In this document: one piece after another, positions 36,191 through 46,293 of the stretch
How positions within the stretch are numbered: the stretch's first letter is position 1
How the letters are laid out: each line of letters begins with the position of its first letter
Source of the DNA: a bacterium SCSIO 12696
Lineage (GTDB): Bacteria > Pseudomonadota > Gammaproteobacteria > Pseudomonadales > Porticoccaceae
Direction of reading: 5' to 3'
Length of the DNA: 64,000 nt
NCBI GenBank assembly: GCA_024397955.1
Contig: CP073744.1
Location: 682,001-746,000 of the forward strand
Translations under genes and position numbers: made by a program
Notes under the pieces: generated by a model
What the model was told of the DNA's origin: nothing
Database searches by the model: none
Seen by the model: the letters and a program-made list of their open reading frames with translations, nothing else

Positions 36191-37516
36191 AGCCCCCCCA
36201 GATGGCGTTTGATTTCTTTATCGCCATTGACCTGGGTAATCCACTCGGTGTTGCCCACGTACAGGGTGGTTTTGGTGCCACTACTGTTGGTGTCGGTGCG
36301 TTTGTAGCGGGCTCTGTCCGGCCCATACTGGAACCCGGTGGTGTGACCGCCTTTGCTGATGGTTAAGGGCTTGTCAAAGGTGCTGTAGGTGATGTTGCGG
36401 CCATCCCCACTGGTATTGTTGCCGTTGTCGTCGTAGCTGTAGGTGGCCGCTTCCGCTCCCGTAATTTGGGTCACCGCGTGTACGCCCGCGTCCCCGGCTC
36501 CGCTATTATTGCCCGTACCGTAGCTGTAGGTACCCACATCACTCTTGTAGAGGATGTTGCCCAGGGCGTCGTATTGCACGGTTTTGGCCGCTTGGCCTAC
36601 CACCTGGTAGCTGGTCAGGCGGTTGAGGTCGTCGTAGCCAAAGTTTTCTCGCAGGTTTTTGTTACCGGATTTTTCTTCTCGCCATTCCAGGTTACCAATG
36701 GTGTCCCACTCGTACTCAAGGTCCTGGACTTCGGCCCCCAAGGCGTGAGTGGCATCAATGGTTTCGATGCGCCCGGTTTGTGGGTCGTACACCCGAGCGA
36801 TACTGACGTTGTCGCCCCGGGTTTCACCCGTCACGTTACCCCGTGCGTCCATGCTGGTGATGGTGCGGTAGATACTCCGCGGTTGACCATTGCTGCCCAG
36901 CACTGCATCGCCCACCCAGTCCATGTAGCCGTAGGCGTTGTAATGGCTTTGAGTGCCCTGGTAACCGGTAGCCCCAGTGGGGTCGGTAGACGCATCGAAG
37001 GTTTGGTAAGTACGGCCGTATTGGTCGTAGGTCACTTGTTCGATGTAGCTGCCGTCGCTGCCGCCAGCCCCCAGTGCCGTGGCGGTGTGGGTCACCCGCC
37101 CGTAGGTGTCGTAGGTAACGGTTTTGACGTAGTCGTTAGTGCCGTCATCGCCGTTGTCTTGTTGAACGTTGTTCAGCAAGCCAAGGCCCAGCCCACTGGT
37201 GCCGTTGTTGTAGTGCCACTGGGTGTCGCTTTCCACACTGTTGTTGGTGCGGCGATCAATCCGATGGATCAGTCGGCCCAACACGTCGTAGCTCAGTGTG
37301 CTGGTCTGACCGTTGGCATCGGTTTGTGATTCCAGTTCGCCGTACACGTTGTAGCTGTAGGTCCAGTAGCCCTTGTCCGGATCATCCATCCAGTCTTTGC
37401 GGCCCAACAGGTCGTAGTGAATGGTGCTCACGTTGCCCGCCGAGTCGGTCATGGTGGTCATGTTGCCCTGGGCGTCGTAGGCGTAGCTGACCGAGGAGGT
37501 TTCATGACCACTGCCC
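36187..37516 (-). pseudogene. rhs middle segment between two frameshifts
   Basis: YD-repeat stretch (NMTTMTDSAGNVSTIHYDLLGR, SYNVYGELESQTDANGQ and many more) continuous with the upstream and downstream rhs pieces only if two one-base losses are restored. At 37514-37517 there are four C (plus strand) where the second rhs copy has five (32824-32828). At 36193-36199 there are seven C followed by G-A where the second copy has six followed by A-T-G and an extra base; the net effect is one base missing. No start signal of its own. Confidence 0.8.
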
Positions 37517-40500
37517 CTTCGTTGTCGGTCACACCCACCACTTCGCCCAACGCGTTTTTGGTTTCCACCTTGCGGTGGCCTTTGTCGTTGATGGTGACGG
37601 TGCTGTAGCCGTTGTATTGCACGCTACCGGTGCTGTTGTCCGGCAGTGTGGTGGTGGTCGGACGGCCCAGGATGTCGTAGTCGATGGTGGTCCAGTAGAT
37701 GGGAGAACCACTGTCCAGGTAGTAGGGTTCGCTCTGGCGTTTGGTGCGACCCAGGGTGTCGAACTCCACGTCGCTGGCAATCCAGTTGCCACTAAAACCC
37801 ACGCTCAGGCTACGAATCGCACGACCCAGTTTGTCAAAGCATTGCTGGCTCTGCCCACCCCCGGCGCTGTGGCTGATGGCTTTGTAGACCGTGCCTGTCG
37901 GACAGTGGCTGGTGTCCGCGTCCGTCAGGTAGGTTTTACTAAAGCCACCGGTCTCGCCGCGTTCAAAGTATTTGCGGCCCAACGGGCTGTAAGCGCTGAC
38001 CACGTCCAGACCATTGAGGTCTCTGGCCTGGGTAACTTGACCGTAGCCGTTGCGGGTAACCACTTCGCTGGTTTTTTGTTCCAGGCTGTTGAAGCTGCGC
38101 TCGACATAGCGGCCCAAGGCGTCGTATTCGCTGCGGCTGTAGCGAGAGGTAACCCCTGCCCCACTGGTGGTAGCACGCAGTTTGTTGCCAAAGTTGTCGT
38201 ACTGGTACGTTGTGGTCAACCGGTAGGCAACATTGTCTGGCTCAATAACTTCCGTGGCCAGCAGGCCGCGTTTGTCACCGCTGGTGATGTAGGTAAAGGC
38301 ACTGGTGCGGGTCTCGGTGTCGGCGACACTGCCGCTGCGGGTGCTCACCACCTGGGTGCGACTAAGGCGACCCATCTCCCGCTCCCAAGTACTGGTGCCG
38401 TAGGTGTTGGTGGTGGTTTTGACAAACTGGTCGCTGCCGGTTTCATCGTCGGTGGTGACGGTAATGGTCAGCGGGTTGCCGTAACTGTCATAGAGGTTGT
38501 CGGTGGTCACCGTTTGCAGATGAGCGCCTTGGGCACTGCCATTACTCGCCAGGTCGTAGGTTTTTTCGATGCTGCGGGCCAGGTACGGCGCGTAGAGTTT
38601 GGTGTCCGGCATACTGGTGCCGTTCCAGTCCACATGCCTGGGGTCGCTGAGGTTTTCATCCCAGTGTTTGAGCTTCCAGATGTTCTCGGACATGCTCAGT
38701 ACATGACCATCATCGGTGGTGACGATGGTTTGCAGCGGCGAACCAATAAACGGGAAGTCTTGCCGGTAGGTGGTGGTGGTCATCACCCCGGTTTGGTTGT
38801 CCACGGTTCTCAGGCGCTGGAAGCCCAAAAAGCCTCGACCCATGGCCTGTACTTTGGCTTCGCCGTAGTAGTAGCTGATGGAGCTGGTGGCGTTGTTGTC
38901 CACAGTACCAGGGTTGGCATCATCGGCCGCCGGTGCGGAGCTAGCGACATCGGTCACTATGTACATGGGGCCGTTTAGCTCCAGTACCGGATCTCGCTGC
39001 CCGTCGTCGTTAACGTCTTTGCCCAGAGTGTGGGCACTGGATTGCACGTCCCAACCGCCGTTGAGCATGCTGTAAAAGTCGCCCACATTGGCAGTGCTGT
39101 AGGTGTAGTGGCACTCGTCCGGATCAAACTCTTCCTCGTCTTCGTCGTAGGGGTTGTCTGGGAAGCACGGACCGTCGTAGGTGTGGACGGTGCTACCAAC
39201 GTTAACACGCTGATAGTGGCCGCTGGTGGCCAGGGTGCCGTAAGTGATATTAGTTTCCGCACCCAAACCATTGGTCACACCGGTGATGCGGTTGGTGGGC
39301 ACGTTTTGTTGCGTGGAGAGATAAACTTTTGAGGTATTAGCGCCACCGTACTCCGTATCGAACTGCACCACATCCGGAATGCCATCAGCATTGACGTCCA
39401 TAAATTGGAAACGGTGTTTTTTCTGGTCCTCGTCGCTGCCACTGATGTATTTGATATTAGCCGCAGGATCAAAACCATCACCGTTCCAATAACGAACTTT
39501 CAGGTAGTTCGCTTCGTAGTCAAACCAAACGATGTCTTGGTAACCATCGCGGTTGTAGTCCACCACCTGGATTTGCTGAGCGTTATTGTTGTTGAGACTT
39601 TCCTGATAACTGGTTTCCGTATCATTTTCTGCAGGGTACGGAACCACGACCTCGACACTCATGAACTCAGAGCCATTGCCTTTGCTCAACCTCACCAGTC
39701 GACTGCCAGTTAAAATATCAGCAGCACCATCCCCGTTAAAATCGTAGTAATCTCTTGAGTTTGGCGAGGATACCGTGGTCGTGGCTAGTGCTTCAGTTTT
39801 TATGGTGTTGGTGCTGCTGTCATAACCCCGATTCAGCCATACATGTCTGTAGCTGATTTCGTTACATTCAACCTCAACCTCTTCATCGTTAATGTCAGTT
39901 TCGGTGCACCAATTGTGTCCATAAACCCTGCCGATAAAGTCGACTCGACCATCACCGTCAAAATCACTCGGCGAACCTAAAATCTCGTGTGGATCCCAGT
40001 GATCTCGCGGCGCATACCAGTACGCCTGACCGGAGGCATTCCGCGGGTAATCAATCGTAATCGCCGCCCCAAAACGGTAAAAGCGGTTGGAGGTCACAGG
40101 CTCGCTGGGGTCAGGCTCCATCAAATACACCTGGTCACCCTGAACAATATCCACCAAACCATCGCTATTAACATCCAAGAGCGTCAGGTCTTTTTCCGCT
40201 GGAATACCCGTACCACTGGTAAAACCTGTAGTGGACAACAGCCAGCCGCCATTGCCCTGCGGGGTAGATAGGTGAACACGCCACACGTCCGCTTTGCCCG
40301 GCTGGTGATAATTGTTGTCCCACAGCAACACGTCCATGCGGCCATCGGCGTTGTAGTCGATTACTTCGATCTTGTACGCTTCATTAACCCCACCACCAAA
40401 TTCAAAATCTTCGTAGGCCTTGATCCGTGAACCCAGCCCACCGGTGTTATTGGCCAACGCGTAATACAGCGCATGACGGTCAATATTGCCGTGGTTGTTG

Positions 40501-43500
40501 GTGCTCGCCTCCAGCCACACCAGGTCCATGCGGCCATCACCGTTAATGTCCGCCGGGCGGTAGTCCAAAATAAAGTCATCACCACTTTGCGTAGGACTGA
40601 TGTTGGTAGTGCTGGTGGGATTTGCCGCTATCCCCACACTGGGCAGTGCCCAGTCAAAGGTAGTGGCCGGCAAACAACGACTGTCCACACACTCTTCAAT
40701 GCTGGTGAGACGGCTGAGATCATCCGTAGCCGGCTGACTTTGACTGGTGCCGTTGTTGCTCTGATCCAGATACTTCAGGTGGTAGGTGCGCAGCGCCGTT
40801 TCACCACTGCCACCGGTGTTGTAACTGGTCACACTGGTCAGTCGCTGGCCGGTACTAAATTCGTACCCCGCCACATAGCCACGGGTCACATCGTTTCGGG
40901 AACCGTAGGTAAAACGAACCCGCGCGTTAGACCCACTGGGGCCACCGGCACTGCCATAGGCGTACTTCACCTCCTCGATGCGATGACCATCGGCGTCGTT
41001 GTGGTAATCGAACCAGATAGGATTGCCCACACTGTCCTGGAACTTTTTCAGGGCCCAGGTCAGGGTTTGACCCGCTGTGTTGTTTTGCTTGGCATCGGTA
41101 AAGTTGCCCGTCGGCACGTCTCCATAGAACGAGGTAGAGCCGTCCTTACGATGCACTTCCCAGTAATCCGGGTGACCGGTGCTACCGCCACGCGCGTAGA
41201 TCTGGGCAAAGCTGTCGATCTCCGTGCGGTATTCGGAGTCCGGCGCTCCATAGGTACCCGACACCAAAATCAGGCGCTGGCCATCCAACGCAAAGCGGTC
41301 CTCCGGCCCCCAGGTGATGGGCATGGGGTCGCCATCCTGTTGGAGAGTTTGGCGCGAACGACTGATGCCACTCAAACCGCCAATGTTCCAGCCCAGACCC
41401 GCCAGGCCATTGCCGCCCTGGCTGGAATAGTTAAGGGACAGCTGAGGGGCCACACCCGCGGTACCCGCCGCCGTGGCAATGGGAATGCTGTAGGTGGCAC
41501 TGCCGGATTCGTCCACCCGGAAGCTGCCCGCAATCGTGCCCACACTGTCGGTTTCGATCACTTCGCCTGCATTCACACTGGGTGCGGGTTCTACATGAGC
41601 GGTTGGCGCCGCTGGCGGTGGTGTGTGAGGTGCCACAGCAACACTGTGCACCGCGGTGTAACCGCCGCCACCAGAGCTGTTGAACGCCCTGACTCGATAG
41701 TCGTAAGTGCCTTCAGTGAGTGTGCCGGCCGTATACGTACGATCTGAACCGGAGTCAACCACACCCCAGCTGCCACCGTCCTTGCGCTGTTCCAGGCTGT
41801 AATAACCCACACTGCCCGCAGCACTGCCCCAGGTCAAGGTAATGCCCGAACCATAGCTTTGAGCTGGGCCACTGATGGCACCCGGAGTGCCCGGAACATG
41901 GATAACCGCCACCGTATCCGTGGCACTCCAGCCACTGCTGCCACTGCCGTTATTGGCGCGAACCCGATAGCTGTAGTTGCCATCCCCTTTGCCGGTGACG
42001 GCGTAACTGGTGCTGGCAGTGGTGGTGACGTCGGCCCAACTGCCACCATTGATTTGTTCTTGCAGCAAGTAGTCTACGGTGGTGCCGTTGCCCGCCGTCC
42101 AGGTTACCGTGTAACTGCCGGTACCATTGGTGGTCGGCACACTGGTGCTACCAGGGGTTCCCGGTGGCAACAGAACGGTCACCGCCGCTGCGGTACGCCA
42201 CCCGGAACACTGGGTATTGCTGCCAACGGTGTGACACGCCCTGACCCGGTATTCATAAGTGCCGTCGCTTTGACCACTGTACGCTTTACTGCGGGCACTG
42301 GTGTCTTGCTCATTGGTCCAGCTACCACCGTTAACACGACGATCCATATCGTATGTGGTCAGTGTGCCGCTGGCCGTTCCCCAGTTCACCGTATGGTTGC
42401 CATCAGGACTGGTGGAAGGGCTGGCACTGATGCTGGAAGGCACACCCGGTGCAATGGCCACATGGGTGGTCACCGCACTGCTGTACACACTACAACCACT
42501 GACGTTACAAGCCTGTACCCGGAACTGGTAACTGCCGTTGCCCAAACCCGATACCGCTTTGCTGGTGGCGCCGCTTGTATGGATGTTGCTCCAGGCGCCA
42601 CTGCCCAAACGTTGTTGCAAGGTATAGCTGTTGGCGCCGCCGGAGGCGTTCCAGTTCACCGTAAAGCTGCCATCGTTATCCGTCGCCGGCGCACTCAGAC
42701 CTGAGGGCGTGCCTGGAGTCGCCACAGAACCGGCATTAGTGGTAGTGCGGTAACCGGAACACCCCTGATAACTACCCTGAGTGTTACAGGCCCTGACACG
42801 ATAGTGGTAACTGCCGGTCATTAAGTTGTTGATCGCCCGACTGGTGGCACCGCCGGAGTACACTTCCAACCACCCACCACCGTCTTTTTGCTGTTCCAGG
42901 CGATACATGGCAACGGTACCCGTTGATGCACCCCAACTAACGGTGTGAGTACTGTTGGTCGTGTGTTGTGGCGAGATACTGATCGAAGGTGAAACACTCG
43001 GCGCAATGGCCACATCGGTACTGTCTACACCACTGTATCCCGAACAGCCCACCGCACTACAGGCTCGTACCCGATAACCGTACGTGGCCGTACCCAGACC
43101 AGATTCGGATCTGCTGGTGCCGCTGGCATTGTGGATGGTACTCCAGCTGCCACCGTTGGTTTGCCGTTGCAATTCGTAGCTGGTAGCACCGGTGGTGGTG
43201 CTCCAACTCACGCTGTAGGCGCCATCCGGATCACCGGAAGGCGCATTGGGAGTTCCCGGTGTCGCTGGGGTGGTGACGGCAAAAGTATTGCCATAGCGCC
43301 AACCCGAACAGCTGGTATAGCTGCCAGTGGTACGGCAGGCTCTGACTGCGTAACGGTAGTTACCTACTACCAACCCCGTATCTGTGCGACTAAGAGCAGA
43401 ACCATCGTACTCTCCTACCCAACTACCACTATTAAATTGCTTGTTCAGATCGTAGTAGCTCACAGAGCCACTGGCCGCGCCCCAGCTGAGGGACACGGTA

Positions 43501-44771
43501 CCACTGTAATTGGTGCCCGGTGTGGTAATGGAGCTGGGTACTCCAGGGGTGATCGCCACCTGGGTGGTGTCCACCGGGCTGTAAGCGGAACAACCCACGG
43601 CGCTACAAGCGCGCACCCGATAGCCGTATACCGCATTGCCCAAACCGGATTCGGAACGACTGGTAGCACTGCTGGTTTGGATGGTGCTCCAGCTGCCGCC
43701 ATTGGCTTGCCGCTGCAGCTGATAGGAGGTAGCGCCGGTCGAACCAGACCAACTGACGGAGTATGCGCCGTTGTTGTCGTTGGTGGGCGCGTTGGGTTGA
43801 CTCACCGCAGACGGAACCGTCACCGTGGCGTTGGACGAGTAACGCCAAGCTGAGCAATTGGTGTAACTGCCGGTGGTGCGGCAAGCGCGAATGGCGTATT
43901 GGTGGGTACCGGTGCTCAACCCGCTAAACGTGCGATTGCGAGAAGTGCCGTCGTAAGCGTTGCTCCAACTGCCACCATTAAAACGTTTGTCCACGTCGTA
44001 CTTGGTGACAGAACCTGACGCCGCCCCCCAAGTCAACGAGTGACTGCCGGTGTAGCTGGTACTGGGGCTGATGCTGGCGGTGCCCGGTACCCCGGGGGCG
44101 ATGGCCACCTGGGTGCTGTCCACACCGCTGTAACCGGAACAACTGCCAGCACTGTTACAGGCACGAACGCGGTATTCCCACACACCATTGCCCAGACCAG
44201 ACTCGGAACGACTGGTGGTACTGCTATTGTGGATGGTGCTCCAGCTGCCACCAGACAGGCGGCGTTGCAGTTGATAGGTGGATGCGTGGGCAGTCGAGGA
44301 CCAGCTGACCGTGTAGGCACCATTGCCATCACTGGTGGGCGCGTTTAAACCGGCAGGTGTTGCAGGTGTAGGATTGTGTACAGTGACGGTAATTGAGCCA
44401 ACTGTATACGTATAATCAATCTCTTCCTCGTATTCGTCACCAGTGTTCTCATCTTCGTATGTCTCAATCTGAGTAACTGTGACTTTCACCAAGTAGGTGT
44501 AGGTGCCAACTGGCTTGTTGGAAAAACTTTTGCTGCGACTGGTCGCATGGCCTGCGATGTAATCAATGGATGTGCCGTTTTCGTACACGCGGTAACCAAC
44601 AATGGTGTCCGCACCGTACGTCCAGTTGAGTGTAAACGACCCTGTACTGGGATTTGGCGTGGCACTGATGCCCGCAAACACTTGAGCACCAAACACGGAC
44701 AGGCTCAACAGCAACAACGCCTTCGCTGCAACACCCGTAAACAGAGAAACCACCCTACCCAAAGTACCCAT
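37458..44771 (-). CDS. Giant secreted FN3-SpvB-FG-GAP-TcdB-Rhs protein (5' part)
   Basis: About 2437 residues in one frame. Order: a Sec signal peptide (LLLLSLSVFGAQVFA); 11 FN3-like domains of about 90 residues to residue 1060, alternating between two subtypes; an SpvB domain from about 1080 (SGSATYSIPIATAAGTAGV, LSLNYSSQGGNGLAGLGW); seven or so FG-GAP/VCBS calcium loops (DINGDGRMDLVW, DFDGDGRVDF) over 1400-1820; a TcdB-middle-like region (TNGLGAETNITYGT); then YD repeats. This is a TcB/SpvB-type shell protein with an adhesive N-terminal stalk. ATG 44771 is preferred over 44792 because GGGAAGG precedes it. The frame ends in a stop after a one-base deletion at 37514-37517, cutting off the core end and toxin tip. 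Confidence 0.85.
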   Translation of the reverse strand: MGTLGRVVSLFTGVAAKALLLLSLSVFGAQVFAGISATPNPSTGSFTLNWTYGADTIVGYRVYENGTSIDYIAGHATSRSKSFSNKPVGTYTYLVKVTVTQIETYEDENTGDEYEEEIDYTYTVGSITVTVHNPTPATPAGLNAPTSDGNGAYTVSWSSTAHASTYQLQRRLSGGSWSTIHNSSTTSRSESGLGNGVWEYRVRACNSAGSCSGYSGVDSTQVAIAPGVPGTASISPSTSYTGSHSLTWGAASGSVTKYDVDKRFNGGSWSNAYDGTSRNRTFSGLSTGTHQYAIRACRTTGSYTNCSAWRYSSNATVTVPSAVSQPNAPTNDNNGAYSVSWSGSTGATSYQLQRQANGGSWSTIQTSSATSRSESGLGNAVYGYRVRACSAVGCSAYSPVDTTQVAITPGVPSSITTPGTNYSGTVSLSWGAASGSVSYYDLNKQFNSGSWVGEYDGSALSRTDTGLVVGNYRYAVRACRTTGSYTSCSGWRYGNTFAVTTPATPGTPNAPSGDPDGAYSVSWSTTTGATSYELQRQTNGGSWSTIHNASGTSRSESGLGTATYGYRVRACSAVGCSGYSGVDSTDVAIAPSVSPSISISPQHTTNSTHTVSWGASTGTVAMYRLEQQKDGGGWLEVYSGGATSRAINNLMTGSYHYRVRACNTQGSYQGCSGYRTTTNAGSVATPGTPSGLSAPATDNDGSFTVNWNASGGANSYTLQQRLGSGAWSNIHTSGATSKAVSGLGNGSYQFRVQACNVSGCSVYSSAVTTHVAIAPGVPSSISASPSTSPDGNHTVNWGTASGTLTTYDMDRRVNGGSWTNEQDTSARSKAYSGQSDGTYEYRVRACHTVGSNTQCSGWRTAAAVTVLLPPGTPGSTSVPTTNGTGSYTVTWTAGNGTTVDYLLQEQINGGSWADVTTTASTSYAVTGKGDGNYSYRVRANNGSGSSGWSATDTVAVIHVPGTPGAISGPAQSYGSGITLTWGSAAGSVGYYSLEQRKDGGSWGVVDSGSDRTYTAGTLTEGTYDYRVRAFNSSGGGGYTAVHSVAVAPHTPPPAAPTAHVEPAPSVNAGEVIETDSVGTIAGSFRVDESGSATYSIPIATAAGTAGVAPQLSLNYSSQGGNGLAGLGWNIGGLSGISRSRQTLQQDGDPMPITWGPEDRFALDGQRLILVSGTYGAPDSEYRTEIDSFAQIYARGGSTGHPDYWEVHRKDGSTSFYGDVPTGNFTDAKQNNTAGQTLTWALKKFQDSVGNPIWFDYHNDADGHRIEEVKYAYGSAGGPSGSNARVRFTYGSRNDVTRGYVAGYEFSTGQRLTSVTSYNTGGSGETALRTYHLKYLDQSNNGTSQSQPATDDLSRLTSIEECVDSRCLPATTFDWALPSVGIAANPTSTTNISPTQSGDDFILDYRPADINGDGRMDLVWLEASTNNHGNIDRHALYYALANNTGGLGSRIKAYEDFEFGGGVNEAYKIEVIDYNADGRMDVLLWDNNYHQPGKADVWRVHLSTPQGNGGWLLSTTGFTSGTGIPAEKDLTLLDVNSDGLVDIVQGDQVYLMEPDPSEPVTSNRFYRFGAAITIDYPRNASGQAYWYAPRDHWDPHEILGSPSDFDGDGRVDFIGRVYGHNWCTETDINDEEVEVECNEISYRHVWLNRGYDSSTNTIKTEALATTTVSSPNSRDYYDFNGDGAADILTGSRLVRLSKGNGSEFMSVEVVVPYPAENDTETSYQESLNNNNAQQIQVVDYNRDGYQDIVWFDYEANYLKVRYWNGDGFDPAANIKYISGSDEDQKKHRFQFMDVNADGIPDVVQFDTEYGGANTSKVYLSTQQNVPTNRITGVTNGLGAETNITYGTLATSGHYQRVNVGSTVHTYDGPCFPDNPYDEDEEEFDPDECHYTYSTANVGDFYSMLNGGWDVQSSAHTLGKDVNDDGQRDPVLELNGPMYIVTDVASSAPAADDANPGTVDNNATSSISYYYGEAKVQAMGRGFLGFQRLRTVDNQTGVMTTTTYRQDFPFIGSPLQTIVTTDDGHVLSMSENIWKLKHWDENLSDPRHVDWNGTSMPDTKLYAPYLARSIEKTYDLASNGSAQGAHLQTVTTDNLYDSYGNPLTITVTTDDETGSDQFVKTTTNTYGTSTWEREMGRLSRTQVVSTRSGSVADTETRTSAFTYITSGDKRGLLATEVIEPDNVAYRLTTTYQYDNFGNKLRATTSGAGVTSRYSRSEYDALGRYVERSFNSLEQKTSEVVTRNGYGQVTQARDLNGLDVVSAYSPLGRKYFERGETGGFSKTYLTDADTSHCPTGTVYKAISHSAGGGQSQQCFDKLGRAIRSLSVGFSGNWIASDVEFDTLGRTKRQSEPYYLDSGSPIYWTTIDYDILGRPTTTTLPDNSTGSVQYNGYSTVTINDKGHRKVETKNALGEVVGVTDNEGAVVMKPPRSATPTTPRAT

Positions 44772-44792
44772 AACAACCTTCCCCATGGTCAT

Positions 44793-45261
44793 TAAAACGA
44801 CACGCGCACGAAACCAGCCGTGCGCATCGACGCAACAGAATCAGTGACAAAAAAAGACAGTGCGAGAAACCGCAAAAGACCCTGCACCCTGACAAGATGC
44901 AAAGCCTTCAAACCCCTTGAAACGCAACGGCCATCCATGACTGTGACCGACGCTTAACGGATTAAAAAATCAGAATATGTGTAAATAAACCCAGGGTTAG
45001 AACAACCCCCAATAACCGACAAAGACTGCCCAGAACAGACCAACATCCTTACAACCCCCCAATCCGAAACCTTTTCGTAAACGCAGCAATGCGCCGTCTC
45101 CCTACGCCTCAACATTCCTGTGATCCGTGAGACGAATACTTAAATGTATAGACTTGGGTTTTGGGTGTGTCAAACCATGGCAGGCAACTTTTTAGCAAGC
45201 TGAGCATCTTATTTTTTGTGTTCAAACAAACTGATGCACCACTGAAGTGCAAGAATAAGAA
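44793..45261. other. Gene-free leader between rhs and the XRE gene
   Basis: About 470 bp with no credible frame. The plus strand is notably C/A-rich (few G) over 44980-45060. It must hold the rhs promoter, but no strong consensus or repeat was recognised. Confidence 0.4.
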
Positions 45262-45313
45262 TTTTTGATACTACCGTATCAAAAAAGATAATAAAAAAGC
45301 CTCCATTTGATAC
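45262..45313 (+). promoter_or_regulatory. XRE promoter with overlapping operator
   Basis: Perfect dyad TTTTTGATAC-tacc-GTATCAAAAA at 45262-45285. It overlaps a promoter with -35 TTGATA (45265-45270), 16-nt spacer and -10 GATAAT (45287-45292). A third TTTGATAC half-site at 45306-45313 touches the start codon. Layout of an autorepressed regulator. Confidence 0.65.
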
Positions 45314-45317
45314 CACA

Positions 45318-45614
45318 ATGTCAATTTTGACCGTTCACGAAAATCTTGAGTTTTTAGCGAAAATAGTTCGTCAACGACGGGAACTTTTTGGCCACAGCCG
45401 AAACACCGCCGCTACACTCACCGGTGTACCGGCAGCCACCATTCGGAAATTTGAAAGCTCTGGCAGAATTGCACTGCACCAGTTTTTGATGCTGTGTGAG
45501 GTTTATGGAGACCTCAACAAACTCAGCTTCTTGTTCCCAACACCCATCAACGGGTACCAACAAACAACGACTGTAAGTTCTGATGAACCAAAAGAAAACA
45601 GACCAAAGGATTAA
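45318..45614 (+). CDS. XRE/HipB-like DNA-binding protein
   Basis: 98 residues with one helix-turn-helix of the XRE type (HSRNTAATLTGVPAATIRKF then LHQFLMLCEVYGDLNKL), most like HipB antitoxins, and a polar C-terminal tail. No HipA or other toxin follows; the next gene, alkB, is convergent 31 nt away. The dyad and half-site directly upstream suggest it represses its own promoter. It may also act on the divergent rhs gene, whose start lies 526 nt away, but no matching site was seen near that start. Confidence 0.75.
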   Translation: MSILTVHENLEFLAKIVRQRRELFGHSRNTAATLTGVPAATIRKFESSGRIALHQFLMLCEVYGDLNKLSFLFPTPINGYQQTTTVSSDEPKENRPKD

Positions 45615-45645
45615 GGCTGAGAGAAAAAGAGTCAGGACAAGGCCG

Positions 45646-46293
45646 TCAAACTAATTGTGCCGAGTTCAAGCGCTCAATCTTACGAAACGTAATATTAATC
45701 CGCGCCTTTTCTACACCACTTTCCTTAGGCACCTGATGCTGCCAAAACCGCTGTGTAGCCCCCGTCATTACCAATAAGGCACCAGACTCAAGAGTTAGCT
45801 CGTAACGCTGCCCACCGCTTTTGCGGCGCATCTGAAAACGTCTTTTTGCTCCCAAGCTTAATGAGGCAATTACCGGGTCATCACCCAGCTCCGCTTCGTC
45901 ATCGCTGTGCCAGGCGACACTGTCGCTGCCGTTGCGATACAGGTTTATCAGCGCGCTGTTAAAACGTTTGTTTAACTCCCCTTCCACTCGTTGACGCAAT
46001 TGCATCAGCTCTACTGACCAGTCGTTTAAAGGCAGTCGTGTACCGGAGTAACCGTAATGAGCGCCCTTATCGCCGTACCAGGCATTAAGGCGGGGAATCG
46101 GCACAGTGCGCCCGGCAATACGGATGCTGCTTTGCTGCCAGGGTGTGGATTTATGCAATTGAGTAAAGAGTTGATCCGCTTCAGCAGCAGTTAAAAAATC
46201 CGGCTGGTAATACAGTTCACAGCGCTCACCCTTGCCAGGGAGGAGGATATGCTGGGGATTGTTATCACCCACCCCGGAAAAAAGATCAGACAC
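45646..46293 (-). CDS. alkB: AlkB-family 2OG-Fe(II) dioxygenase
   Basis: 215 residues of the AlkB/ALKBH2-3-like group: substrate-loop region IPRLNAWYGDKGAHYGYSG, iron ligands HSDDEAELG (H, D) and the late His in RFWQHQVPKE, and the 2-oxoglutarate-binding RINITFRK. Such proteins oxidatively demethylate damaged bases. The start is a GTG at 46293 overlapping the murB stop region by 8 nt, so expression is probably coupled to murB. A truncated second copy lies at 28919-29370 on the far side of the rhs genes. Confidence 0.9.
   Translation of the reverse strand: MSDLFSGVGDNNPQHILLPGKGERCELYYQPDFLTAAEADQLFTQLHKSTPWQQSSIRIAGRTVPIPRLNAWYGDKGAHYGYSGTRLPLNDWSVELMQLRQRVEGELNKRFNSALINLYRNGSDSVAWHSDDEAELGDDPVIASLSLGAKRRFQMRRKSGGQRYELTLESGALLVMTGATQRFWQHQVPKESGVEKARINITFRKIERLNSAQLV

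Noticed and set aside
37575..41747. Long plus-strand open frames opposite the giant rhs gene
   Set aside because: They mirror the GC-rich, repetitive codons of the YD, FG-GAP and FN3 regions, lack start signals and show no family pattern; the minus-strand protein explains the sequence.
41600..44400. Regularly spaced similar DNA stretches that might be a CRISPR-like array
   Set aside because: The periodicity of roughly 270 bp is that of FN3-like domains in an open reading frame, with divergent copies and no short identical repeats.
45318..45614. A toxin-antitoxin pair
   Set aside because: The HipB-like gene has no HipA or other partner; the next gene is convergent alkB.
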